From the NCBI GenBank assembly GCA_017506865.1, contig JAFCMP010000468.1:496001-560000 (forward strand): a stretch of DNA of 64,000 bases, in the 5' to 3' direction. The position numbers and the translations under genes are program-made. Under the pieces are notes generated by a model. That model did no database searches. It worked only from the letters and a program-made list of their open reading frames with translations, and was not told where the DNA came from. The DNA comes from Tribonema minus (taxonomy: Eukaryota > Sar > Xanthophyceae > Tribonematales > Tribonemataceae). This document shows positions 1-9,836 of this stretch, one piece after another (positions within the stretch are counted from its first letter, which is position 1; each line of letters opens with the position of its first letter).

Positions 1-366
1 GCTTGTATTAATTGCATTTGCTAACCAGGGGGCCCTTCATTTGTGCTGATGGCGATTCGTTGAGCACTTGACACTTCAGGATTCACAGCATTGCAGGATG
101 TTTGCATCTGATTGCCAGGTTGCACAAAAGTTTTCAACAAGAGGCTGAGCATGTTGTCCAATCACCATCATGCTGGCAACATCCTTGCGAGTTAACGATC
201 CAGTCATGCTTGCAAATCGGCGAAGATACGGCTATGCTATACACCCTGTGGGCCAATGACATGCGCAGCATCATTGGCAGCGTTTACATACACTGCAAAT
301 AAACAGCTGACAGGCAGAAGAACACGCAAGTGAAAGACTTCAAGTTAGTTAAATTGATTCAGAAGT

Positions 367-498
367 GTGCGTCCTGGTGTTGTCGACACATGTGCCATGC
401 ACGTCTCTCGGTACCTGTACGACATGATGTACGACATGATGTTCGTACAGGTACCGAGAGACGTGCATGGCACATGTGTCGACAACACCTGGACGCAC
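367..498. repeat. Long near-perfect inverted repeat (hairpin)
   Basis: The left arm 367-420 and right arm 445-498 are reverse complements over 54 nt with one mismatch (T375 against A490 in the stem). They enclose a 24-nt loop (421-444) made of two nearly identical 12-mers beginning GACATGATGT. AGAAG occurs at 361-365 and 499-503, next to the arms, and could be a 5-bp target duplication. It could be a fold-back transposon or a hairpin small-RNA precursor; the sequence alone does not decide. Confidence 0.85.
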
Positions 499-1061
499 AG
501 AAGCACCAGGTTGCATGTGGTATCATAGGGCTGTGCTTCATTTAAGGCCATCACAACAGTTACTGTCCACGCTGATGTGCCGCAATGATCATGCCTATTC
601 GTAAGCGGTTGTGAAATTATATCGCAATAGTACAGCCTCAGGCCGTGAATCTGTCATATTGAATCATGCTGAGCATGTATGTTCTGAAACCATCATGCAA
701 GTTGAAGCGGTGTTGCCACCTAAGGCTCAGCTTATATGGATGAATATGGTGTGACTCACGGAGGCCGGCAACTTGAAGCGTCACCCCCCCTGTAAATCTG
801 TGATCGGACGGAGTGCATCCGAGAGTCTGCAACTGGCAAGCAGGTATGCTACGACTGTGCGTAACTTAAAAGGGGCGGAAGGCAGACCGTTGCAGCAGCT
901 GCATAGGCGGATGGGAGCTAGCTGTCGCGCGCGTATACTCTAAGTGCTGCGGAATCGGACACGCCTGTAGTGCCATGCAGCAACAGTCACCGATGATGGC
1001 GCAGCCGCTGCCGTTGCCGATGCATGCAGCGCGGCGCGCATGCCGTGCGCTGCCCTGCTCA
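499..1061. other. Gene-free stretch
   Basis: It lies between the hairpin and the 3' end of the secreted-protein gene. I see no convincing coding or RNA gene. It contains isolated TTGAAG words near 697 and 768. Confidence 0.5.
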
Positions 1062-2690
1062 CTAGCACTCCACAATGGTAGCGGAGCACAGGAGCTCGTT
1101 GGCGGCGTTGGTGTCGAGGTCGGACTGCAGCGACCACTGCTCCAGGCCGTCAACCGCCTGGTCGCTGGTGCCGATCTTGAGGTCGTCGAAGTCGATCTCG
1201 ATGCGGCCGAAGGGATCGATGATGCTCAGCGTCAGCTCAAAGTCGTCCGTGGGGGGGCTGTAGGAGACGGCGCCGTAGACGGTCTCCGTGTCGGTGCCGT
1301 CGTCCAGCTTGAGCACGCCCGTGAAGGGGCTGCTGATGATGTCCCTGAGCGCTGACTCGGAGGGCACGCCGCTCAGCTGGAAGGTACCCTGTCAGAAGAG
1401 TTCCACGAGTGTGCACACCCGTGACAGCACGGGGCGGTGGGTCAAGGGTGAGTCAAGATACCCTGTCAGAAGAGTTCCACGAGCGTGCATACCCGTGACA
1501 GCACGGGGCGGTGGGTCAAGGGTGAGTCATGTCATTCAATAAATTGAAGTTGGTGGTGGGTCCAGTGTTGATGATGAATGCAGCAGTATCATGTGATAGT
1601 GAGAATCACTGACGTCCCTGCCAGTGGGCGCTGCTTCAGTGCGCGCGTCATTCAGCTGAGCATCCAGTGAGTCATCAAAAGCATGTGCACATAATATGAT
1701 ATTGTCAGTGACTGCAGGGCCTGAAGGGATCGCTGTGGTGCTGGTGGTGCATGAAAAGCATCGAGCTCTTAGCAGTGACTTAGCAAGTACTTCAGATACC
1801 AATCTGCGGCCAGGTGTTGTCAATATAGCGCATATCCATACCTGAATGTATATGACACTAGCACATCTTGATACTACTAGTAGTAGCAGATCCTGTACGA
1901 TTATCATCATGATACTAGAAACATGCCAGACTGAGTGCACTGCACGACACCGTGATCATGTCGACTTGTGTCGTATCACTGACAGGTATTAAGATGCATT
2001 GCATTGACACTAGTCGTACTGGATTATGCATTACGGACGCCTGGGCACGCGCAATGTGTTTATGCAAGGAAGGCTTCAGAGTAGGCCGGATGTACAATGT
2101 ATTCCTGTGATTCAAATCATCACAACTGTTACAGAAGGAACTGGACATAATGCAGCATGTCTGCCACCAGTGCCTCGAGCTCAACGAGCTTGCACACGTG
2201 CCAGCAACAGCGCTTGAACTGATGAGACAGTTGAATCTGCAGTGCGCACGTGCTAGTAGAGACGCGTGCTTCAGCTCGCCGTCTGGTTGCATGACATTGT
2301 GCGGTCACTTTTATCGGTGTCCCGCGCAGTAACAGCAAAGATATGGCTTCGCAGTAACAGCAAAGATATGGCTTGGCAGATTACTTATCAGGTGGCACTT
2401 CATTCGGCAGTACAAGAGGTGATTCACAGAGCACCGAATCCTACAGCTGTCACGCGCAGCAGCCGTTGCGCTTTCGACCGCACGCAACGGTCCGCTGAAC
2501 AAATCTGTTCGCTCGAGCAGCGCGCGACACTCTTTGCTAAGATGTTCGTGTTCGCACTCACCGTCCAGTAGCAGTTGTCGCCGACGTCGTTGTAGAGCTT
2601 GATGCAGAAAGGCTGGCCCAGGACATGGTCTCCCGGCCAGGCGTTGACGGTCAGCGCAGCCGCAAGGAGCAGGGAAGCGATGACGAACAT
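1062..2690 (-). CDS. Small secreted protein of unknown function, two exons
   Basis: I infer two exons: 2690-2562 (43 codons, ending at a GTGAGT donor) and 1388-1062 (108 codons plus stop, after a CTGACAG acceptor). Both join in phase 0 to give 151 aa. The N-terminus MFVIASLLLAAALTVNA is a clear signal peptide with a likely cleavage after Ala17, so the product is secreted or enters the endomembrane system. The mature part has four cysteines, two near the N-terminus (FCIKLYNDVGDNCYW) and two near the C-terminus (LLCSATIVEC), suggesting two disulfides in a small acidic domain. I do not recognise the family. The roughly 1.17-kb intron ends in a tandem duplication of its own 3' splice-site region. 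The start is the only Met that gives the signal peptide. Confidence 0.6.
1387..1534. repeat. 74-bp tandem duplication spanning an intron 3' splice site
   Basis: The segment starting at 1387 recurs at 1461 with a few substitutions. Each unit carries, on the minus strand, the CTTCTGACAG acceptor and the first bases of exon 2 (GGTACCTT, against GGTATCTT in the outer copy). The copy next to the exon is the one that reads on into coding sequence. Confidence 0.85.
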
Positions 2691-2911
2691 GTTGCTTGGG
2701 TTCTCTCGTAGGAGTGTTAAAGTGGGTTTTGAGACCTAAGCGACAGCCCGCACACACGGCGGTACACTCTTAACCGGTAATGTCTGCAGCGCGGAGCAAG
2801 CAGGCGGTGAAATCTGTTTACTTTTTACTGCATCAGTTGGTTGAAGTTGTATATTATGTCCTGGACCGCATGGGCTGCGCGCACGATAAATCGGGCTTGC
2901 AATAACTAAAT

Positions 2912-5900
2912 CTACGGAGGAGCCGGCGGTTCGGCGCTGGCCGGCGAGGGCCGCGGCACTTGCAACAGTGCGATGCGGCGGTAAGCGCTGACGTCGCCAT
3001 CAGGGGCAATGACTGCGTTCCAGTTGTCGATCACGACACGTGTGAGCGCGCGCTGTAGCGCGAGGGAGGTGCGGCGGCGCCAGAAGGCAACGCGCTGCGC
3101 GAGATTGTAGCTGCCCTGCGAGCTCTGCTCGGCGAGTGCGTGTAGCAGCGCTTGGGTGTCGCGTGACATAGCGCCGAAGTGGTCAAAGGCTGCGGAAAAT
3201 AGGGTGTGTGTAGTGGGGTCCAGGGCCCCTGAGACTACGTATGTGTCTATCTTTTCCTGCGAAGCCGATTCAAGCACGCGCTGCACATCGCGCGCGCCCC
3301 CCTGAGCCTGACGGAGGCGGGAGGGGCATGAGCTGTCACGTATGGTGACGTCTATGCAACAAGCTACTTCAAAGCCGCCGCGCAGTTTAGTGCACCGGCC
3401 TGCTGCTACCGCGTCGGCGCTCGGCTGCACTTTAGGGACTGGAAGGCAGACCTGGTTGCTGCCAAAGACGATGTCCATGAACTTGTTGAACCCGTGGCGC
3501 GCCGCGTAGCGGCGGAAGGGGGCAAGGGTGTCCCGGTCGAGACCGCGGAGGTGGGCCACCTGCTTGAGCAGCTGAAAGAGCGCGTCTGCGAGCAAGTTGT
3601 GTCGCGTGACGTTAAGCCCTTGTGTGCAGCGGCGCAGGTGGGCACCCGAGTCCACTGGTCTATGGCACTTGGGGCACCGCGCCGCAGCGGGGGCGGGGCG
3701 CTCCACGCCCAGGTGGCGCCGCAGCGTCTCGCGGAATTCCGGCGGGGACATGGTCTCCGCTGGGTCAGTGCTCGGCAATTGCGCCAAGAAACCCATGGCC
3801 CCCTTAGAGGCGCCGCTGCGCCACGCCGCGACTGCTTCCAACGCATTTGCTGCTTCAAGCCGACGCAGCTGCGTGGCGGCGAGCGCTGCGTCTAGCACCC
3901 GTGATAGCGCCGCTTGACGCCGCGGCAGCACGGCGGCCGGCGGGGCCTGGGCAGAGCCTGGCTCGCGCGCCACCGCTGGCGCAGCAGCGCGGCGCGCGCC
4001 GGCGCGAGTCCGCATGCCCGGCCCCGCAGCTCCGCCTGCCCGTTGCAGCAGATCGCGCAGCGCCCGCCATGCGCCGTCGTCCTGGCGCCAGTCCTGGTAC
4101 CAGACCGTGGGCAGGAGCAGTGCGAGGGCCGCTGCAGCCTCATCGCTGCCGCTGCGCAGCTGCTGCAGGCAGGTAGCTATCTGGGTGAAGGTGAAGCCAT
4201 AGCGGGCATGCTCTAGGACGCGGCTGCGTGCCGCCACTGGAAATGCCGCCAGTGCCGGCCCCATGCACTCGAGGGAACGTGCAGCAAATGCGGCACATGC
4301 ACGGGGCGCCGCGCCCAGCACGCCAAAGCCACCACTCCCCAGCCGCAGATGCACGCGTACCTGCTGATGTGCTGGTAGCGTCACTGGGGCCTCGCCACCC
4401 CAGTCGGCGCCGCGTACCCATGCCACTGCCGCCGCCCACAGAGAGGGCGGCGCCGCCGCCGCCGAAACCGCCGGCGGGCCGCGGCAATCGTCACCCGCCG
4501 CCGGCGCGCGCTGGTGGGCCGGCGGCGTAAGACCCGCCGATGGCTCCTGCGCCAGCGCGGCCACGGCCGCTAGCGTGATGGCGTCGAAGCGCCGTAGCTC
4601 CTCGTGCGTGAGGGATGGCGCTGTATTGCGCGAGACATGCCCTGCGCGGGCGGGGACGGCAAGACGCAGAATGGAGAAGGCAGCCTGCACATCCTCCATC
4701 TGCACAAGCTCCGCAACCAGGCGGTCGGTGCCGGGGGCACGAAGGGTCGCCGCCACTTGCGCGCGCACGAAGCCCTCGGTGCCGACCGGCACCCCCATCA
4801 GCGTGATGCCGTCGTCACATACTGGTACGGGGACATTGGCGGCGGCAAAGACGGCGGCGGCGCGCTCGCGGGCGCCGCCTGAGGCCGGCACCACCGCCGC
4901 GCATTTCGTGACGTTGACCTGAATGTTGAGCTCGCTCAGCGCCTGTTGTATGAAGCAGAACGCGCGGCCAACGTGGTCGAGCACCGGCGCGTCACAGCTG
5001 GGCGTCATGATGGTGAGGTCATCGAGGTAGCCCGGAAGCGCCAGTTGCGGGAACTTGGCGCGGGCAGCCACCATGGTGCCGCGCAGTGCCAGCGCGAACA
5101 GCAGCGGCCCCAATGGGTCGCCCTGCTGCACGCCCTGTTGGGAGAGGATGATGGCGGCGTCGGCGTGCCCATCTAGGCCAAATTGTAGCCAAGGGGCCCG
5201 GCCGGGGCCGTAGATGTGCTCGACGTAGCCGTACAGGCCAGGCAGATGCTCGGCCACCGCGGTGAGGACTGCCGAGCGCGACAGCGCGTTGAAGGCATTA
5301 CTGCCGTCAATGGCAAGGAGCACGCCGCCGCACTCATGCGTGAGCTGCGCCATGAGCGCCACTCTCTCTGCGCCCCCCCGCGCGCCGACCCCAAACTGGC
5401 CAATTGGTTCCAGCAGCGCGGAGACGCGGTCCCGGGTGTCCGTGCAGAAGGTGCGGGCGAACAGGCGGCGGATGGTGTCGCCGCACGCGATGGGGCGCGC
5501 CTTCTCGCCCACAGCGCTGAGGCGCGCGGCCGCGTGAAGGCGCCAAAAGGGGGCGGGCAGCGCGGCGGGGGTGGAGTACACCGCGGTACCCAGCCACGCC
5601 AGCAGCTCAAGGAGCCAGTCAACCGTGCGCCCCGACGTGTGCGCCGTGTGCCGGACGCACTGCTGGAGGTGGGAGTTGCGCAGCCCAGAGGGACCGGCGG
5701 CCGAGCCAGGGTTGGCGGCGAGGATGGCCTCGCGTAGCCCGTCCGCCGTGAATGAAGCGCAGTTGAGTGGTGCCGGCGCCGCCAGCGCCGCCGCCGCCAC
5801 CAAGCTGCGCGCCCGCGATGCCGCGGCATCCAGCTTCGCAGACGCATCGCCAGCTGGGTGTTTAGCCTGCAGTTTATGCAAGGTAGCAGAGTCGCGGGGG

Positions 5901-7078
5901 GCAGATGTGTCAGCACCCTCCGCCAGCAGCCGCGCGGCGCGCCCGACGCCGCCCGGCTGCCGCGCCGTCGCCGCCGCGCGTTCCCGCACTGCCGCCGCCG
6001 CCTCCGTCATAGACCTAGCGCGGCGCGTGCACGCACGGGCGGCGCCGCGGCGGCAGAAGGCCAGCGCTGTGCGCGTGAGCAGGTCCAGGTCGCCTGCCAC
6101 GAAGGCCGCAAAACGGTGCGCCCGCGGCAGGGAGCCGTCGGGTACAAGCAGCAGGCACGGCAGCAGATGCAGCAGCTTGCACCATGCACCGGCTGTGGCG
6201 GACGCCTGTGCCGCTGCCTCAACCCCGTGTGCCTGCGCTACCGCCGTCTGCGCTTCCCGGAGGCCCGCCAGCGTGGCCGTCAAGGCGGCTGTGAAGTCCG
6301 AGCGGTGCTCCAGGCGAATGCGGCGGCCGACCACCAGTTGCTGCTGCAGAACATAGTCAAAGGAGAGGTCGTCAAGCGCTGCGCGCGCGGGCGAGAGCGG
6401 CGCCAGCGTCCAGAGCGGAAGCGCGCTGCGCCATGTTGGCCCTGCCGCAGCCACAGCGGCAGCTGCGCGGGCGCCGGGGCCGCGCGCGCCGCCGCTGGCT
6501 GTAGAGAGGGGGAGGATGGGGGGCAGAGGCGCGACGCGGGGCCCGTGTGGCCGCTGCGTTGCGGCCGCCCCCCGGGACTTGTACAGGTGGTCGCGCTGGT
6601 GCAATTTCGTGCGCACGCACCCTGGCTCGCCGCACGAGGCGCATGCGCAGAGTAGCAGCTCGGGTTCCACGGCGTAGTAGGTGCCCGCGCCGGCTCGGTG
6701 GAGAGTCAAACACTCATCGTCGACCGCCTGCATACGCGCGAGAAAGTCGGCAGGCACATTCGGATGCTCGCGGCGCTGGTGATCCGCCAGCGTCGTGGCG
6801 ATGCGGCGCGCCAGCGCCAGCGACGCCGACGTCTGCGCCGTGAGCGTGTTCGCCTCCCCGTTCCGGCGGAGGCGCGGTTTGGGCACTGGCACCCGAAAGA
6901 GGCAGCCAGTGTCATATAAAGGGCAGCGCGGATAGATGGCAGCTGTTGCAGGCTGAGCGGGCGCCTGCACTGCCTCAGGCTGCGCAGGGTCTATGCCCGC
7001 CGCGGCAGCCGCTGCTGCAGCAGCAGCTGCCGCAATGGCCGCCGGTGCGGCTCCCCCTGAAGTAGAGTCAGACATCAT
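2912..7078 (-). CDS. Retroelement ORF2: reverse transcriptase with REL endonuclease, copy A
   Basis: 1,388 aa. An N-terminal Cys/His region (CPLYDTGC, then HQRREHP) looks like a degenerate C2H2 DNA-binding finger, followed by a second Cys/His cluster (CACASCGEPGC). RT motifs in order: AGPSGLRNSHL, RPIACGDTIRRLF, AIDGSNAFNAL (motif A Asp), QQGVQQGDPLGPLLF (motif B), LPGYLDDLTIM (motif C, catalytic DD) and NVTKCAAVV. The C-terminus has CPKCHRPVDSGAHLRRC (C-x2-C-x8-H-x3-C, close to the family's CCHC finger), then RHN and acidic residues in SADAVA and DVTIRD, as in restriction-like endonucleases of R2-clade elements. The protein would nick the target and prime reverse transcription there. The ORF is intact, and the element may be active. 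Confidence 0.9.
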   Translation of the reverse strand: MMSDSTSGGAAPAAIAAAAAAAAAAAAGIDPAQPEAVQAPAQPATAAIYPRCPLYDTGCLFRVPVPKPRLRRNGEANTLTAQTSASLALARRIATTLADHQRREHPNVPADFLARMQAVDDECLTLHRAGAGTYYAVEPELLLCACASCGEPGCVRTKLHQRDHLYKSRGAAATQRPHGPRVAPLPPILPLSTASGGARGPGARAAAAVAAAGPTWRSALPLWTLAPLSPARAALDDLSFDYVLQQQLVVGRRIRLEHRSDFTAALTATLAGLREAQTAVAQAHGVEAAAQASATAGAWCKLLHLLPCLLLVPDGSLPRAHRFAAFVAGDLDLLTRTALAFCRRGAARACTRRARSMTEAAAAVRERAAATARQPGGVGRAARLLAEGADTSAPRDSATLHKLQAKHPAGDASAKLDAAASRARSLVAAAALAAPAPLNCASFTADGLREAILAANPGSAAGPSGLRNSHLQQCVRHTAHTSGRTVDWLLELLAWLGTAVYSTPAALPAPFWRLHAAARLSAVGEKARPIACGDTIRRLFARTFCTDTRDRVSALLEPIGQFGVGARGGAERVALMAQLTHECGGVLLAIDGSNAFNALSRSAVLTAVAEHLPGLYGYVEHIYGPGRAPWLQFGLDGHADAAIILSQQGVQQGDPLGPLLFALALRGTMVAARAKFPQLALPGYLDDLTIMTPSCDAPVLDHVGRAFCFIQQALSELNIQVNVTKCAAVVPASGGARERAAAVFAAANVPVPVCDDGITLMGVPVGTEGFVRAQVAATLRAPGTDRLVAELVQMEDVQAAFSILRLAVPARAGHVSRNTAPSLTHEELRRFDAITLAAVAALAQEPSAGLTPPAHQRAPAAGDDCRGPPAVSAAAAPPSLWAAAVAWVRGADWGGEAPVTLPAHQQVRVHLRLGSGGFGVLGAAPRACAAFAARSLECMGPALAAFPVAARSRVLEHARYGFTFTQIATCLQQLRSGSDEAAAALALLLPTVWYQDWRQDDGAWRALRDLLQRAGGAAGPGMRTRAGARRAAAPAVAREPGSAQAPPAAVLPRRQAALSRVLDAALAATQLRRLEAANALEAVAAWRSGASKGAMGFLAQLPSTDPAETMSPPEFRETLRRHLGVERPAPAAARCPKCHRPVDSGAHLRRCTQGLNVTRHNLLADALFQLLKQVAHLRGLDRDTLAPFRRYAARHGFNKFMDIVFGSNQVCLPVPKVQPSADAVAAGRCTKLRGGFEVACCIDVTIRDSSCPSRLRQAQGGARDVQRVLESASQEKIDTYVVSGALDPTTHTLFSAAFDHFGAMSRDTQALLHALAEQSSQGSYNLAQRVAFWRRRTSLALQRALTRVVIDNWNAVIAPDGDVSAYRRIALLQVPRPSPASAEPPAPP

Positions 7079-7111
7079 TACGGTGGATGAGGGGAGCGCC
7101 GCACCGGCGGC

Positions 7112-9748
7112 TTACAGGCCCGAGGCGCCGCCGCCTCCCTCCGATGCCGGCGGCTGGGCCGTCGAGGTGGAGAGGAAGCGGTCGGCGGCGGACTGACCTT
7201 GGGGCAGCCCGCGCGCGGGGCGTGCAGCGGGGGGTTCCGCCGCCGAGCCCGGCGTGCGCTCAGCAGCCGTGCGCTTGCGGCTGGCGCGGGGTGTGCCACT
7301 GTCGGACATAAGCGCGCTGCTGTCACTGGCAGGCATGGGGGGCTGCCTACTGCGCGAGGGGGAGGCGCTGCAGTCGCTGCCGTGCCGAGCCGCTGGCGAC
7401 GATGCGCGCCGACACCGCGAGCGCCCGCGTGAGCAAGAGCGCGGCGGCTGCCGCGGCGCCGCCGCTGCCTCCAGTGCCACCGCGGGGTCCGCTGCCGCGC
7501 TTGCGGCCGCTGCCGCTGCCGCGCTGGCAGCGCCTACAGCAGGCGGCGGCGCGCCCGCCGCCGCCGCGCCTGCCGCCGCCGCGCCCGCCGCCGTTGCCCC
7601 GTCCGCCGCCACCGCCGCCGCAGCGCCAGCCGCTGCAGAGCTAGCCTCAAGGTCTCCCGCCACGGGCGTGGTGGCCACCGCGCCGGCGGCGTCCGCCGCC
7701 GGCACCGCCACGCTCGCAGCGCGCGCCGCTTCCGCTGTCAGCTGCGCCTCGAGTCGAGCGGTCGCCGCAGCGTTGCGCACCTGCTCTCCTTCGCGCAGGC
7801 TCCGTTGCTGCGCCGCCAGCCGCTCCGCACGAACTTGCTCTGCCAGAGACCGGTCGCGATCGGCCTCAGCAGCCCGCTTTCCCGCCTCGGAGGCTGCCAG
7901 CAGCTTTGTCAGTGCCTTGACCTGCTGCTGCAGCCCCTTCCGCGCGGTCCTCCCCTCCAGGATGCCCCCCTGCAGCTGCTGAATGCGCTGCTCCTGGCCC
8001 AGCTGCGCAGGGTCCGCGTCGGCCGCCGGCGGCGGCGGCGAGGCGCCCGGCGACGCGCTCGCCAGCGCGGGCGTCGAGGCGGCGGCAGCGTCCGTCGCGG
8101 CGGCGCCGGTCGCCGCCGGCGCTGGGGGGTGCGAGGCGGCGGCGCCGGTGGGCGCACGCTGCGTCGCGGCGGCTGCCGCCGCGGCGGCTGCAGCCGTGGC
8201 TACCGCAGGGGCACCGGCGGCTGTGCCAGTGGCGGCGGCTGGCGTGGTGCAGGCCGCGGGGAGCGTGGTGTGCGCGCAGCGCGTTGCCCGGCACTGCTGA
8301 CCCGGGCGCGTGAAGTGCCGTCGCAAGCAGGACGGGCACGCTGTCAGATTGTCAGGGCCCAGCAGCCGCAGCGCTACTTCCGTGCCGTCCACCGCGCATA
8401 GGACCGAGTGCGCGAGTCGCCGCGCAACGCCGCGGACCACTGTTAGCTCCCAAACACCCGCGGCGCCTGGCGATGCCGCCGACGCCGGCGCCGCGGATGA
8501 GGCCGCACCGTTAATGCCTACGCCGCAGGTCTTCAGAGCGCTGGCCAGCAGCAGAAAGGCGGCGGAAGTGCCGCCGCCGCCCGCCCGCAAGCGCACCGGC
8601 GCGATGGGCATGCCAGGAGCTGCGAGTGCGGGCGCAAGCAGCATTGCAAGCTGCGCTGCAGACCACGCCGCCGGCGCGCCGCGCACGGTGACCGTGACCG
8701 GGGCGCTCATGTCACCAGCGCGGGTGATGCGCAGGCGGAAGCCGCTGAAGCTGAAGTCAGCGGAGTCGCCGACCGTTCCGAGCGCCGCGTCAACGAGCGC
8801 GGCCGGCGCCCGCAAGCATAGCGTGCGGAAGTCATCGCGAGGCGACAGAGGCCCCAGCGTCTCTGCACCCTTGAATAGGGACGCAAGTGAGGCAGCGTCT
8901 CCAGCGCCGGCCCTCGCCGCGTCGTGCATGTGCGTGAGCGCCGCCGCTAGCAGCTGCTGGCGCCCCCGCGTGAGTCGGGCGCGGCGCTGTGCAGCCGCCG
9001 CAGGGGTGCTGCGCTCGCGCTCGTGAGGCTGACGGGCCGGCGCGAGCTCTGCTAACAGTGCGCGGACGCTGGCCGGCAAGGCAGCCAAGTGCTCCTGGGT
9101 GTAGCAGGTGACTGGATCCACCGTAAACGAGACTAGGTCTGTGCCGGCTGCCGCCGCCGGCGGCACAAATGGCTGTCCCTCCGCTGTCGGACGGCCCTGC
9201 ACGCGCGCCGCCATCGCCATGAGGCGGCCCGCAGCGGCTCCACCCTGGCGCCCCACCGCCGCGACAGCGGGGGGCACGAAGAAGTACTGCTCCTGTTCCG
9301 CGGCGTGGAACATCTCGCTCGCCTGTTGGTATAGCTGCCCTGGAGTGAGGGCGGATGGGGCTGGGGTTGGCGTGTAGCTGCCTCGGGGAGTGAAGTAGGC
9401 TCCATCGTGGCCGTGCAGCAGCCGTGCCTCCTCCCGAAGCAGGTTGCTCTTCGCTGTAAGCGACGGGGGTGTTGTCGCAGTTTTGGCGGCTTTGGCCGCC
9501 CACGAGGCAGCAGCAGCAGGAGGGGTGGCCGCGCGACCATTTGGGCCAGCTGGCGTGTCGCCAGTCGCCGCTGGCAGCACCACCTCCATCGCTTCGGATG
9601 GCATGAAACGACTTGAAGTTGAAATGGGGCGGGCCCTGCCCCGCCCCTGGGACACGGTGGCGGCTGCCCCTCGTGGAGGGTGCCGAGCGTTGGCTGAACA
9701 GCAGGCACACAGGGTGGGAGTCACCAACGTGGCGCCAGCAAAATCCAC
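7112..9748 (-). CDS. Retroelement ORF1 protein (gag-like), full-length copy A
   Basis: 878 aa, rich in alanine and proline. A cysteine/histidine cluster CPSCLRRHFTRPGQQC (C-x2-C-x4-H-x6-C) resembles a nucleic-acid-binding zinc knuckle. It is followed by a long Ala/Pro linker, then a helical coiled-coil region rich in Gln, Arg, Glu and Leu from about residue 590 to 700, and a basic Arg/Ser-rich C-terminal tail. This architecture fits an ORF1p that coats element RNA. It lies 33 bp upstream of ORF2 in the same strand and different frame. The Met at 9748 is 15-25 bp inside the presumed 5' boundary at 9764-9774, so the 5' UTR is very short. A second in-frame Met lies about residue 49 and may be the real start. 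Confidence 0.75.
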   Translation of the reverse strand: MDFAGATLVTPTLCACCSANARHPPRGAAATVSQGRGRARPISTSSRFMPSEAMEVVLPAATGDTPAGPNGRAATPPAAAASWAAKAAKTATTPPSLTAKSNLLREEARLLHGHDGAYFTPRGSYTPTPAPSALTPGQLYQQASEMFHAAEQEQYFFVPPAVAAVGRQGGAAAGRLMAMAARVQGRPTAEGQPFVPPAAAAGTDLVSFTVDPVTCYTQEHLAALPASVRALLAELAPARQPHERERSTPAAAAQRRARLTRGRQQLLAAALTHMHDAARAGAGDAASLASLFKGAETLGPLSPRDDFRTLCLRAPAALVDAALGTVGDSADFSFSGFRLRITRAGDMSAPVTVTVRGAPAAWSAAQLAMLLAPALAAPGMPIAPVRLRAGGGGTSAAFLLLASALKTCGVGINGAASSAAPASAASPGAAGVWELTVVRGVARRLAHSVLCAVDGTEVALRLLGPDNLTACPSCLRRHFTRPGQQCRATRCAHTTLPAACTTPAAATGTAAGAPAVATAAAAAAAAAATQRAPTGAAASHPPAPAATGAAATDAAAASTPALASASPGASPPPPAADADPAQLGQEQRIQQLQGGILEGRTARKGLQQQVKALTKLLAASEAGKRAAEADRDRSLAEQVRAERLAAQQRSLREGEQVRNAAATARLEAQLTAEAARAASVAVPAADAAGAVATTPVAGDLEASSAAAGAAAAVAADGATAAGAAAAGAAAAGAPPPAVGAASAAAAAAASAAADPAVALEAAAAPRQPPRSCSRGRSRCRRASSPAARHGSDCSASPSRSRQPPMPASDSSALMSDSGTPRASRKRTAAERTPGSAAEPPAARPARGLPQGQSAADRFLSTSTAQPPASEGGGGASGL

Positions 9749-9836
9749 CCAGAAACGTTTTGTGGTTGAAGTTGTATATTATGTCCTGGACCGCATGGGC
9801 TGCGCGCACGATAAATCGGGCTTGCAATAACTAAAT

